Source: Echiichthys vipera
Taxonomy: Eukaryota > Chordata > Actinopteri > Perciformes > Trachinidae
NCBI GenBank assembly: GCA_963691815.1
Contig: OY829662.1
Span: forward strand, 5,928,924-5,992,923
Length of the DNA: 64,000 bases
Reading direction: 5' to 3'
A program made the position numbers and the translations under genes. Shown here piece after piece: positions 12,182 through 37,300 of this stretch (position 1 is its first letter; each line of letters begins with the position of its first letter). The notes beneath the pieces were generated by a model. The model did no database searches, was not told the DNA's origin, and saw only the letters and a list, made by a program, of their open reading frames with translations.

Positions 12182-12889
12182 TTACACCTCAGCGGAGGCT
12201 TCCTCGTTGCGGTGGACGTAGTCGGTGATGAATTTCAGATGCTTTGACACACTGGTGTAGACGCCAGGGCGATCTGGGAGACCACAACCGTCAGGACTCC
12301 CGTAACTCATGATGCCCACCTGCACAAAGCCATCTGCTTTACGACACACCAGCGGGCCGCCATAATCCCCCTTTAAAAACACACATATTGATTGTGTAAA
12401 TGTTTGCACTATGCATTGTTCCTTTATTTGAACTTGTTAAGTAGACGCACAGCAGATCAACGTGGTCAGTAGCTGGGATATTATTAGACTTTTAAGAGTC
12501 AATGTACAAATGCTCCACTACAAGTCCTGCATTCAAAATCTTCCCTCAGTAAAAGTACAGGTATTACCAGAGAAATGTACTTTAAAGTATCAAAAGTCAA
12601 AGTGATCATTCTAAAGGAAATCAGCCCCTGTATATATTGTTTTACAGTATATTACGTTGTTAATTGCTAGTTGAGGTTAGTTTTATAAATAGTATCATGG
12701 GTCATGCCCCCTGAATCAGAGTTGAATGGATATTTATTATAAAGCTCACAGTGCAGGCGTCCTTCCCTCCAGCCAGGTCCCCGGCACACAGCATGTCTGA
12801 GGTCAGCTCAGGATACTTCTCCTTACACACACTTTGAGGGATGATTGAGATTTTCACTTGCTGAAGGGTTTCTGGATCCTTCAGTGGCT

Positions 12890-12937
<48 letters not shown>

Positions 12938-13501
12938 GTTAGGCCTGTGTTTACAGCTGTATGTTTTTGTGTTAAATGAAATGCACTCAGAGCAGTATTA
13001 CTGCCATTTCTGACCCCAGAGAGACCCCTTGGCCAAGCTGAATATATTTTTCTGTTTTTATAAAAAACTTTTTATATCTTATGGAGTACTATGGCTTTTC
13101 TTATATAAAAAAAAACACAACAGTACTCATTTGTCTCACAGGCTGCAAAACTTACCATTAGTCTTGACGTTCCCCCAGCCCATGATCCAACACTCAGAGG
13201 ACGTGTCGAAGTGGTCGTCAACGCTGGGTAGACTCACCATTTTGACCTCCTTTGACCATTGAAGCTTCTTCTTCAGCTTCACCAAAATTACGTCGTGCAC
13301 AAAGCCCCTGCTCAGGCGACCGTATTTAGGTTCCTGCATTAAGTTTATTATGGCCATGTAACGTTTTGACTTCTTCTGCAGTTCGTGAGTACCCACCCAA
13401 ACTGATGATCGAAGTGGATTAGCTCCAGGGAATCTGGCAACACAGACACACACACATGCACGTATTTCTGCATTCATCAATCAGACTGGACAATAAAAAC
13501 A

Positions 13502-13542
<41 letters not shown>

Positions 13543-14812
13543 TATATATATGGGGTTTATATAATAATCAGTGCTGTCACTATGGAAGTGTCCACTTACT
13601 TATTCCAGCAGCTGGCAGCACTCATCACCCAATCATTGCTAAGGATGGTGCCACCGCAGCGCCACTCTTTGACACCATCCGAGATGTTTAGGAAGGCCAT
13701 CCATGGCCAGCCGTTCCTTGGAGCATCCTGCCCCCCGACGATGGAGCTCCTGACCTCAGCGCCGAGCAAACCTAAAACAGCAATAATTGGAACTTTCTAA
13801 AAGTTGTTAAAGGACTCCTGTGGAGTTCCTGATCTCCAGGAGTGCTGTGGAGCCTTTTTCTATAAGTGGGTCCCCTTTAGTTTGTAGGACACACAAGGAC
13901 GCATGTACACTTGCAGATGTGAGACGCAGTCCAGCTAATGGCTTCACACTATTAAGAAGTTAGATGTGATGATCGATATCAGCCTCATGTCTTTACAGTA
14001 AATATAAATCTACAGCCTTAGCATGAAGATTGCAAACAGGTGGAAACAGCTAGCCTTGCTCTGTTCACCCACTAGCGCCTTTAAATCTCACCACAGGGGG
14101 TCATGTAACAGTTACTGCAGGGGCTCCGCCAAAATGTTTGATAATTTACAAAACATTTTTTTCTTTCAAAATATGTCTGAAAATATACATTTATATGAAT
14201 GCAACGTATAATTAGCAAAGATACATTTATGAAAAGATAAATAAATACAAATTACATAACCGTGATGATAGGCTCACTGGCTTATAGGCACTTCAGGTAG
14301 CCATGCACAGATACAATTTAGGATACAATATGCCTTCCAAATGTATGTTTAACATTAACATAATGATGTATAAATATGTTAATAATGATCACTGTAATAT
14401 TTTAGTATTGTATGCATCATAAAACGCTGTGTGTATAGGCTTTAAACCCTAGCTGTTAGGCCCAATTTAATATGCAACTCAATTTAATAGCTAAGGGGTC
14501 CTGGCCTAAAAGACATTGAAGACCCCTGCTCTAATCTCTTGGCAAGTAGGCAAATAAGCTTATTTCCCCAAACTGCTTCTGTAAAATCTACAGCAGAAAC
14601 ACATTAACCCTAAAAAAGAATTCATAATTTGACAGGTTTTGCCATAAAATACTCTGATTTTGATACATTGCATGCATTCATGTCAATCTATCAAGGTAGC
14701 AAATTAGCGTTGCTCAACTAAGTGAATGCAGATGCATCAGCTCAGAAAGATGTTTCTCACCTGCTATGCTGTGGATCAAAACCAGCGCAGTGACAAGTCT
14801 GCAGAAGGCCAT
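12182..14812 (-). CDS. Secreted trypsin-fold serine protease homologue, catalytically dead (5 exons, 276 aa)
   Basis: Exons in transcript order: 14812-14761, 13771-13600, 13433-13156, 12889-12750, 12370-12182; all GT-AG, intron phases 1-2-1-0. A signal peptide (residues 1 to about 18) is followed by a short pro-segment and the IVGG start of a chymotrypsin fold at Ile28. The histidine motif reads AASC instead of AAHC (Ser71), and the serine motif reads GDYGGP instead of GDSGGP (Tyr217). Asp122 (HDVIL) and the S1-pocket Asp211 (DACTG) are kept, as are PGVY and the paired cysteines. The activation cut is VRSS before IVGG, with no Arg/Lys at P1. The protein should fold but not cleave peptides. 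Lys/Arg clusters (KKSKR, KLKKKL) could bind polyanions. The closest known analogue in kind is azurocidin, which also lost His57 and Ser195; orthology is not claimed. A TATAAAA box lies 40 bases upstream of the ATG. Confidence 0.9.
12893..12933. repeat. (CA)n microsatellite abutting a splice acceptor
   Basis: About 20 CA units lie immediately upstream, on the minus strand, of the exon 4 acceptor of the protease homologue (exon begins at 12889). The transcript reads (TG)n then GCAG, with no ordinary polypyrimidine tract. Confidence 0.9.
13502..13552. repeat. (AT)n microsatellite
   Basis: About 50 bases of near-pure AT in intron 2 of the protease homologue. Confidence 0.85.
14118..14528. mobile_element. 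Old hAT-like element remnant in intron 1 of the protease homologue
   Basis: The left end begins CAGGGGCTCC and the right end closes with GACCCCTG, giving CAGGGGTC on the complement, as in hAT inverted ends. The interior is AT-rich without a frame. No clear 8-base target duplication is visible, so the ends are uncertain. Confidence 0.4.
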
Positions 14813-14851
14813 GATTGGTGGTGGAGTGAAGTGCTGCTCTGAAGGCTGCAG

Positions 14852-14858
14852 TTTTATA
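14852..14858 (-). promoter_or_regulatory. TATA box of the protease homologue gene
   Basis: TATAAAA on the minus strand, 40 bases upstream of the start codon at 14812. Transcription would start 10-20 bases before the ATG, leaving a very short leader, as is common in pancreatic and granule protease genes. Confidence 0.6.
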
Positions 14859-14859
14859 C

Positions 14860-15292
14860 CCACACGTTATCTGTTTCATCTCAAACCACACATTCACTCA
14901 AGTGTGAAGATACTGATATTTTGCGTGAGTATTTCTACTTTGTAAGGCTGTATATCTTTGCCCCACAACATGTCAGAGAGAGACGTCGTACTTCAATGCC
15001 GGTCAGAGTCTTATTTAATGCACAAGGTTATAAATCCAGAGGGTAGAACGGTGGTGTTAACGTTTAAACAATAGTCTTGTCTTGGAAACAGCAGAGTTCT
15101 CTTTTTTACAACTCTAAACGTCAGCCCTTGAGAGCATAAAGTGAGCAGTTTGCTTTTATGCACTCTGCATTAATGCTAAGTGTAATGCAAAGTATTTTAA
15201 TTTAAAGTATAAAGTATGGACTCTAAGAACAGCCCTGACAACGTATTAACCTCTCCCACCTGTTCTGACCCCAATGAAAAGAAATTATTATT

Positions 15293-15325
<33 letters not shown>

Positions 15326-16198
15326 GCATTATTATTTTCGGGGTATTTTTTAATATTTTCCTTGTTTTGTAAAATTGTAACGTTTATGAGCAATATAGAA
15401 ACTCAATGTATTGTTTATGATGCACTAGAAATTAAAAGATAAGGACATTATAAAGCTCTACTTATTTTTGTTGGATACATTTTAACTATAAACGTTAACA
15501 ACTCAGACCATGAAACACCTGTGATGATGTATAAATAGTTATTGTAACTTTATAACACAGTGTATAAGTACACACATCCTGAGTTTGTTATGAATCATTC
15601 ATTCACTCATGAAGACATGTCATCATTATATTTAATAACAACTATGTTAAATGATGTTATCAAAGGTTTATTATCAGTCACTGATTGTCCAAACTCTTTA
15701 AAATCTAACCAAATTACAATGTTTACAACTAAAATTCAGTTGCACCTATTAGTTGCAGTAAAATATCAGATGTATCTGTCACATAAGCAGAGTTAAGTTT
15801 ATACGTTTCATAGAAAGATAGTTATCAGCCTTTTAATGTAATGTAATGTCTAATCTGATAGATGTTGTTAGTGTTTATTAACTCGCACTGGCCTCCTGTC
15901 ATTTTGCAAAGTTGATCCTGAGGCAAAGCAAATTGAGCAGCCTGTCCCGGTCTATACACTAGTATGGATGCTTCATAAGAGGAACGGATATTTATTTAAT
16001 ATACACTTGTAAATGCCCTTGTCTTTGCTCACAACTACATTCTCGTTAAGATATTCAATTTATGTATATGTTACTTATAAATCTAAAATAAAGGCATAAT
16101 AGATCCATGACATCCAGCTGCAGATGCTGGAAGAAGCAGAGACAGTGTAGGACCACAAAAACGCAAATAACTGACAACTAAAAACTTATTGATGTACA
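14860..16198. other. Divergent intergenic gap
   Basis: The gap lies between the protease homologue and the cln3 promoter. It is AT-rich, with a (TTG)n microsatellite at about 15290-15326. No coding exon or clear mobile element was recognised. Confidence 0.5.
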
Positions 16199-16515
<317 letters not shown>

Positions 16516-16621
16516 TGCAAAACCACCTACAGCTAAGTGTGTATCCTATTATCACCCCACAGGAACGTTCAGGGTCGGTTTTGTTTCCATGGGGATGCAT
16601 TTGTCTGAGACGCCGCAGTTC

Positions 16622-16802
16622 TTGTGACGTCGTCAAAGTTTACAAACAGAACTATTGGCTCGAGCTACGAAATACAAATACAACGTTATAGCGCGTTCTT
16701 AACCGGGTTAATCCGTCGTTAGCTTGAACTGTTAGCCCTGGTTAGCACGGTTAATTGACGTTAGCCCGGTTAATTGACGTTTGCCCGGTAACATCTGTCA
16801 CC
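16622..16802 (+). promoter_or_regulatory. Putative cln3 promoter and leader
   Basis: It contains a CRE-like TGACGTCG at 16625-16632 and two direct copies of GGTTAATTGACGTT followed by GCCC (about 16749-16790), each carrying TGACGT. There is no TATA box. The region is CpG-containing and directly precedes a strong start context (CACCATGG). Assignment rests on position and motifs only. Confidence 0.45.
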
Positions 16803-29528
<12,726 letters not shown>

Positions 29529-30914
29529 CCCAGCCCACACACTGACCAGCAGCATGAAGAAGCAACACTTAGGTGCTTCTATTTGAGGGATCTTTTTTTA
29601 AACCTGACATGAGTGAGAGACCACGGGACAAAAGAAGACTTTCCTCCTACATGAGGCCATCGAGAGAGGTGGACTCACTTACTAAACGGTCCTTTTCACC
29701 AACTTCCACTGATGCACTCAAGAAATATGATCAGACTTTGTTATACCACGGCAGGAAGTCAAGGTAAAAGCTCAGTTAGATTAATAATGTGTCAAAAACT
29801 GCACTATGAGCCTGTTGCCTGCTGAGAAAAACGTGTTTATTCTGTCATAAAAGTGCAGAAAATATCCAAAGCTTGATGTGCAGACCTACTTGTTGTGCAC
29901 TAACCTTAGTGACAAATGAGAATGCTCTTCCTGCAACTGCATCACAAGGAAATCCCCCCTGTGGTTCAATAGAAGAGCATTTAATATGAAGCAGGAAAAG
30001 TCTACAGCAATCAGCTTTGCTGGGCCAAATACAGAAATGCAGTATCACATATTATTTTATGACTTATACGGTTTATTTTAACTGTGTTTCTGAATGATGG
30101 GACAGCATGAAGTAACATCGACTGTATCATTGTCTTGTCTGTAGTTAGTGGACAGTGAGTGTTGAGTCTGAACTGACCAAACAACAGATGACACCTGAGT
30201 TGATTTTAAGATATCAACACTTCTTTTACTGAACTCGCTTTTGATCATTTATAGTAACTTCACTGCTTGCCTTATATAAAATGACCTAGTGCACCTTTAA
30301 AACTAGTAATGCTACAATGAAACCATTACTCTGGGTATGGTACTAAATGCCTTACAACATGTGGGATTTTAATTTAGACATTTTAGATTTTTTTTAATTG
30401 ATATTTACTGCTTATTTAATCTCTGCTGTTATGACATTCTTATATTTTCAATACTGGCACACGACCAAAGAGCCCGACCACTGAGTCTTGACTGTTGCAG
30501 CACCATGACAACTTATACACAAAGTGAAGTGATGGTATCAAAGGAGATGCAATAGTTGTATAGTGCCTTCTGTATTATTAGAACCAGGTTAACTTAATGA
30601 CATGTTGTTGCTTTTGTTTTGCTTCTCAGTCACTGGTACTGTCACATCAGGTCTTGTACCTTTTACAGATGACAACTGCTTTATATTTGGATTAGCATTT
30701 TATATTTAAATACTGTTACAATGCTTTTAAATACTAATTATTTTAAATGTATATGAAGTCAGTAGAGAGGCGTCATGGCAAAAGACAATCCAAACGTTTT
30801 GGGGGTATGCCTGTCAACATGTTAACATTACCTTTTTGCACATATTTTGCTCAAGTTCTGCTTTTTTTGCTCCAAATGTCTCACTTTTCTTTTTTTGTAA
30901 ACTATAGTAGTAAA

Positions 30915-31222
30915 TAGAGCTGGGTGATATATTGCCAATATATTTTATCCCAATGCAGGTAATTTCATACCCGGATAATATAGCACATTTTCTGGTCATT
31001 AAAAAACTAAATAGTCTATATGAAATAACTACAAAGTACACCCAACTGTACTCTTGTGTGAAGTAAACACTTAGATGATAGAACTTGAGTGCAAAATGAA
31101 CATAATGTGCAGTTCAGCCGCTGGCTTTTCAACATTGTGATAGAAACTAAATAGAAAAATATATACAATAGACTCTTTTATATCTTTTTTGACTATATAT
31201 ATCATGCTATCACCCAGCCCTA
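30915..31222. mobile_element. MITE-like element with GCTGGGTGATA ends
   Basis: The left end TAGAGCTGGGTGATAT is matched inverted by TATCACCCAGCCCTA at the right. It is 308 bases, AT-rich, with no frame. These ends resemble hAT-derived MITEs common in vertebrates. Confidence 0.55.
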
Positions 31223-31713
31223 GTAGTAGTTTTTTATAGTTGGGTACTTTATCCTTGTTTTCTCTTAAACAGGTGTTGAACACACGGTTGTGCAAATTCC
31301 TACTGACAGTTTAACTGCCAATATTTTCTGCTGCTACTTTTGAATTAACCTGTGCTATTTTGTGCTCAGGTGTGCAAAGTTTTGAAATGGTTTAGTATGA
31401 TGTAAACTAAAAAAGTGGTCTTCATTATAAAGGGAGCCAATAAGGTTCTGTGGTTGTACTGGGATTATCATTTTAAATGACAGCATGTTTTGTTTTTTTT
31501 GCCCATGAGTCACAGTGCTGTTTATAATGTTAGTGTTTCACTCAAACACACAATATTATTTCAGGGGGTTTATTCAACGGATTGCTGTCGTCCTTTGGAC
31601 TGTAACTGACTATTTTCACTAATAACTGTTATTTTCTTGCATCAACTTATCATTAGGTTCAAATGTCTGAAAATAGAGAAAAATACAATTTTGTAAATTC
31701 AAATGTGACTTGT

Positions 31714-31773
31714 TCTTCATAGAGTGTGGTCTTTATCTACTCTGGAAAGTGTCCTGAGATAACTTTTGTTGTG
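31714..31773 (+). repeat. LINE tail fragment, copy 1
   Basis: CATAGAGTGTGGTCTTTA onward matches 63202-63264 with only a few differences, then breaks off where the SINE fragment begins, as if the SINE had inserted into it. Confidence 0.65.
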
Positions 31774-32098
31774 ATTTGGCAGGTTTGCATCCCGGCCTGG
31801 GCCTTTCTGTGTGGAGTTTGCATGTTCTCCCCGTGTCTGCGTGGGTTTTCTCCGGGTTCTCCGGTTTCCTCCCACAATCCAAAGACATGCACGTGTTAGG
31901 TTCATTGATGACTCTGAAAATTGCCCTTAGGTGTGAATGATTGTCTGTCTCTGTTCGTCTCTATGTGCCCTGCGATAGACTGGCGTCCTGTCCAGGGTGT
32001 ACCCCGCCTCACGCCCGATTTCAGCTGGGATCGGCTCCAGCATCCCCGCGACCCCGACCCCGGGATAAGCGGTTAAAGATGAATGAATGAATGAATGA
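31774..32098 (+). repeat. 5'-truncated SINE with LINE-like tail, copy 1
   Basis: It begins inside the B box (GGTTTGCATCCCGG), continues through the body TGGAGTTTGCATGTTCTCCC and ends with (GAAT)n. It matches 41578-41926 on the opposite strand, which has the full tRNA-like head. Confidence 0.7.
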
Positions 32099-33087
32099 AA
32101 AATTGTTTTGTTCAACCAACAGCCCAAAACCCGTTTTCTGTTGACTCATTTCTTCAGCGCACATTTACATCTATTAAACTCACAGGTGAGCTACATTATA
32201 CTGTATGAATTATGTGGTTGTGCAACAACAAATAACATTTAAAGTCGTGTTTACATATAAAACTAATTTGAATTGTAAAGTGTCTGATGTATTCTTTTTG
32301 ACAACAAAACGTCAATTTCCTTGAAATAAAATTCTTCAAATGACAAAACCAAAGGATACGCAAAAGTCTTAATTTTTAAAGTTTAACAGCTGGATTCAAG
32401 ATGTCTCCTTCACTGAAAAGTCCTTTCTCTCATGTTTTAAGGTGCATGTATTATTGCAATTACCTGGTTAAATAAAGGTCGAATCAGAAATACTTTAATA
32501 ATCCCAGGGGGAAATAGTTTATAATTAAATCATTTAATAATAATAATAACAATAATATTGGACCATTGTGGGTTTTCCTGCTGGTTATGACTTGCATAAT
32601 AATATATATATTTAAATATGTGATGATCTGCTACATCATTCACACTTTGACTGGAGGAGGACTACTTTAATTTAACATTTCCTTTTTTGTTTATTATCAA
32701 GCTTTCAAATGTTTTAATTAATTCACATTTAATGAACTTGTCAGTGTTTTGTTTTTTAACTAGGCTAAATCAAACAACATTTCTATGATACAAATAAAGA
32801 GTAATACCTTAATTCAAACAGATAGATAAGATGCTATATAGAGAGAAATTGAGAGGATAAACATTAATCTAAAATTAATAAATTAATAATAATAAAATAA
32901 AAACACGCCAGGGGGGTCCACTTAAATAGAAAAAAACGTTTTTTTTTATTAAATAGTGAGCAAAGTCTCGCTGTTGATAAAGTTACTGTTTTAATATAGT
33001 GCTCCATTTCCTGTTTTCACACTCTTCTAATTTACACATACAAATGTAAAATATATATATATATGTATTTATACTATTATACAACTA

Positions 33088-33147
<60 letters not shown>

Positions 33148-33311
33148 CAATTATTTTATTTTTTATTTTATACGATAAAGTAAAAAATATATATATATAA
33201 TATTATATATATATATTTTATTTTATTATTGTCAACAAAATGTAATTGTTTTTGTATCATCCAGCATGTTTTATTTGAGTTGATTTGAGTGGTATCCATC
33301 CATCAGGAAGA

Positions 33312-33342
<31 letters not shown>

Positions 33343-33413
33343 TAATTATATTATTATTATTATTATTTATTTTTGTACTTATGTAAAATTGTCCACACAG
33401 TGAACCTCGCCTG

Positions 33414-33613
33414 TAACGTCACTGAGCAGTGCGCGTTCCCGACACCGGAAGCCACAGGCAAATCGTTCGTGTTTACGAGCACGGCGGCAGCAGGAGTGAA
33501 CCGGCGGAGACGGTACCGGGGGAAGAAGCCGGTGACGGCGAGAGACCACTCAATCCACGGAATGAAACATATAGATGTGTGTTTTTCACAGTTTTGCTCC
33601 CGCTCGCTTCACG
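33414..33613 (+). promoter_or_regulatory. ppp4c promoter and probable non-coding first exon
   Basis: A GC- and CpG-rich island rises abruptly out of AT-rich DNA. It contains a CRE-like TAACGTCA (33414-33421) and an ETS site ACCGGAAG (33444-33451), both typical of TATA-less housekeeping promoters. A GT donor (CACG then GTAATT) at 33613/33614 fits a first exon spliced to the acceptor at 34210-34211. Confidence 0.55.
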
Positions 33614-34391
33614 GTAATTACTCTTTTCTCATGTTCCGTCGAGTTAGCGCCGTTTCATGAGTCGCTTTGACGTGAGTTTGTAGCGGTTGCTAATGGTAGC
33701 TTTGCTCACGACATTAGCCGAGCAGCACCAGTGTTGACGCCGCCGAGTTAGCAGCTAACGTACAGCACTCCGTTTGTTAAGCTAAATACGTGTATTGCGT
33801 TCATTAGCACACCGAGTAACGCTATGTGTAATTGTTTGGTAACTAGATGTTAGTGTTCATCTTTGGGACAGTTTCCCAGACAAAATGGTTGTCCAACGTA
33901 TCAAAGAATCAGTTGTTAGCTGACGTTGCTAACAGTGATGTAAGCTAGCATGCTAAGGGTTAGCTCACTATTAGCTACGCCCATTAGGCCTCACGCATTC
34001 CTGGACGACTAACGTCAGTGTTCTCCGGTCATTGTTCATCTGTATTCTGTATAAATAAGTAATAGTTTATCTGTGTCACTGAATATATTCATCTCATTGT
34101 TTATTTACGTAAGGAAATCATATATAAGTTGACAACCACGCAGCGAACATGAAACATGGTTCTCCGGATACCTGAATGATGTAGCTTTGTTTTGATTTTT
34201 TTTCATTACAGTTCTCTTTTCTGAACATCCTCACAACAAGAGGCTGACGAAGTGTTGAAGAGTCGAGGAGGCATTGTATTGTGACCAAAGGAGCCTGAAA
34301 CCCAGTGTTTCACTGCAGGACCAGAAGTGGGGTGTCTGTCCGTGTGTGTGTGTGACTGTGGTGTGCTGCAGCTCTCCCTATGTGTGTCACG

Positions 34392-37300
34392 ATGGGGGAC
34401 ATCAGTGACCTGGACCGACAGATAGAGCAGCTCAGACGCTGTGAGCTCATTAAAGAAAATGAAGTCAAGGCACTGTGTGCCAAAGCCAGGTAACAGCCTG
34501 TAATACACACACCGAAAACAACAACGAAATATGAGTTTAATCATAGTTGTTGACTCTTGCTAGGTGCATCCATTCATCACATAAAGCAAGTAATTAATCT
34601 GTGTCCTAACGACGTACTACATATTGATTTTATACATATTACATTACATATTATATATATTTACCACATACTAAGTATGAGGGGAGATCCAGATATATAA
34701 AGCCAGTGAATCAAACTGTCTGGAAGGATCCATGATGTGCCAATTCAATTTCACAATAAATAGCAAAACATTTTCCCAAAGATGAAAAACTTTTTTTCTT
34801 TATGCATAAGATAAAAAAAGAATAAATAAGTAAGGGATAGTGTAGGCGATTCATGTGTAGTTTCATTTGCAATGTCTCACTGTCTCACTCTTATGCCATT
34901 TATTATTTTGCTACCTAGAAAGAAATCAATAATTTACCATATTGATTTGAGTTGAAAGATAACTTTTTTCTGCCGCAGCTGGCATTAAATTTACAGGACT
35001 TCTTTGTGCAGATGTGATTGTGCAGATGAGGACTGCGTCCATAGCAGCAGTCTGCTATTCAGAAATATCAGACTGTAGAATACCGTAATTGTAGTATGGC
35101 ATCTGTAAACAACTGTAACTCTTTTTCTGCAGGCTTGCTAGTTTGATAAAATCACTGTTTCTGGAATTTTTGCAAACAGAGAGTTGACACATGTTCTTTA
35201 TATGCATTTTCAGAGAGATTCTGGTTGAAGAAAGTAATGTCCAGAGAGTAGATTCTCCTGTCACAGTAAGTAACATTTCCTTTGGCTCTTGTTTGCTGAG
35301 AGATTGAACATAGAATAAATATGGAAACAATGATTCTCCTTTTTCCTCCACAGGTGTGCGGGGATATACATGGTCAGTTCTATGACTTGAAGGAGCTGTT
35401 TAGAGTAAGTTTCTGTTTCTTCTTACACACTGCAGATTTATTTGTCAGTGTGTTGTATTTTACATTTGGCTAGGGGTGCTGGACAGAGCTGCCAACAATA
35501 TCCAAGTGCAATATGCTAAATATACAATGCTGAACACTAATCCTAAAGAATAATTAGTCCTTTGTTAACATAATTCTATCAAAATGATAACATTCTTGAT
35601 AACATTCCTGATAACTGCGTTTTAAATCGTTTCCCTTACTTTACACATGGTATTATAATGAGTTGATATATTATATTCAGTGTACCACCAGCAACCTCCT
35701 AAATACGCACATACAGGTCCTAAAAGTGTTTTAAAAGGCCATTTTAATGCAAACACACTAAATGCGGTTCATTTTGATACTTCGCTCGGGATTTTTCACT
35801 CCCTGTACTAGATGGCTTCCTGCAGCATCCACATCGTTTTCTACTAAGTGGAAAGGTGTTTTTAGTTTGTACATTTTTCTAATGAGATTTGTCAGTGTCC
35901 ACATCTGACAGGTGTAGATAACTCTTGTGACATTGTGGTGCTTGTGGGGCTTGCTGTAGTTGTTCACTGGAGGGGGTTGTTTGGCTTATTCGTCTGTATC
36001 AGTGAGAAGCACTTGGGTCGAGCTTGATACAGGTCCAGTCCCACTGAAAGTGGTGGTGGCATCAATGCAATGTTGATATATTTGCAAAAACTTCACAGTA
36101 TCCATTTGTAAAACTACTTGTTTTTAACCTTTCCATGTGATAGGTTGGTGGCGATGTCCCAGAGACAAATTATCTCTTCATGGGCGATTTTGTGGACAGA
36201 GGCTTCTACAGTGTGGAGACTTTCCTTCTTCTGCTGGCTCTTAAGGTACACGGGATCAGATCCCTTCTACTGCAGTTGCTTCTTGGTTTCTTCTATATAA
36301 CAGGAGAAGCAACCATATGTGTGTTGATTCTCAATTCTTTGAGGACATGTAGAAGGCTTATGGAAGCCCCTGGTTCTAATGTCTTTGCTTTTGCTTTCCT
36401 CAGGTGCGTTACCCAGACAGGATAACCTTGATTCGAGGTAACCACGAATCCCGACAGATCACCCAGGTCTACGGCTTCTATGACGAGTGCCTCCGCAAGT
36501 ACGGCTCAGTCACAGTCTGGAGATACTGCACGGAAATATTCGACTACCTGTCCCTCTCTGCTATCATTGATGGCAAGGTGAGATACCTTGTGCAATATTT
36601 TACTTATGACGAATGAAAATGTACACACACTTAATGCAGAGAATGAATGTTTCCATGGGGGTGTTGCTACTCTAATAGCTGGTTGAGTAACTTCTCAGTT
36701 TCCAACATGCCATTATTTATAATATTATATATTACAAGGTTTGACCCACTTCACTCTTTGTCCTTCAGATCTTCTGTGTGCATGGCGGCTTGTCTCCGTC
36801 CATCCAGACACTGGACCAGATCCGGACCATTGACAGAAAACAGGAAGTTCCCCATGATGGGCCGATGTGTGACCTCCTGTGGTCAGATCCTGAAGGTAAA
36901 CGGCCGTCCTGTCCACTGATGTTAGCCCACATGTTTACAACCATCTCTCCCTGACCCTGCTGTCATGTTAGAAGCACATTTTTACTTGATTGATGTTCTC
37001 TCCATCAGACACTACAGGGTGGGGGGTGAGTCCCAGGGGTGCTGGCTACTTATTTGGGAGCGACGTGGTGGCTCAGTTCAACGCTGCGAACGACATCCAC
37101 ATGATCTGTCGAGCACACCAGCTGGTCATGGAGGGCTACAAGTGGCACTTCAATGAGACGGTGCTTACTGTGTGGTCAGCACCCAACTACTGCTACAGGT
37201 TTGTAGATATAGGAAAACACAAGTAGGATATTATATCAACATATCCTTAGACAAGGATGTCACAGTTACAAACTCTGCTCCAAAGATAGATCATGGTAGG

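Larger units (their letters stand above)
29529..33410. other. cln3 3' flank and AT-rich gap before ppp4c
   Basis: No coding exon after the cln3 stop. The cln3 3' UTR must end in here, but no single poly(A) signal stands out. It holds one MITE, a LINE tail fragment and a truncated SINE (listed separately). From 32500 on it is strongly AT-rich with TA runs at about 33050-33145 and 33190-33360. Confidence 0.5.

Noticed and set aside
12182..14812. Calling the protease homologue a pseudogene
   Set aside because: All five exons are open, phases match and splice sites are canonical; loss is limited to catalytic positions.
12182..14812. Naming the protease homologue azurocidin, granzyme or tryptase
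   Set aside because: The catalytic losses resemble azurocidin, but intron phases 1-2-1-0 fit trypsin/kallikrein-type genes and no orthology test is possible here.
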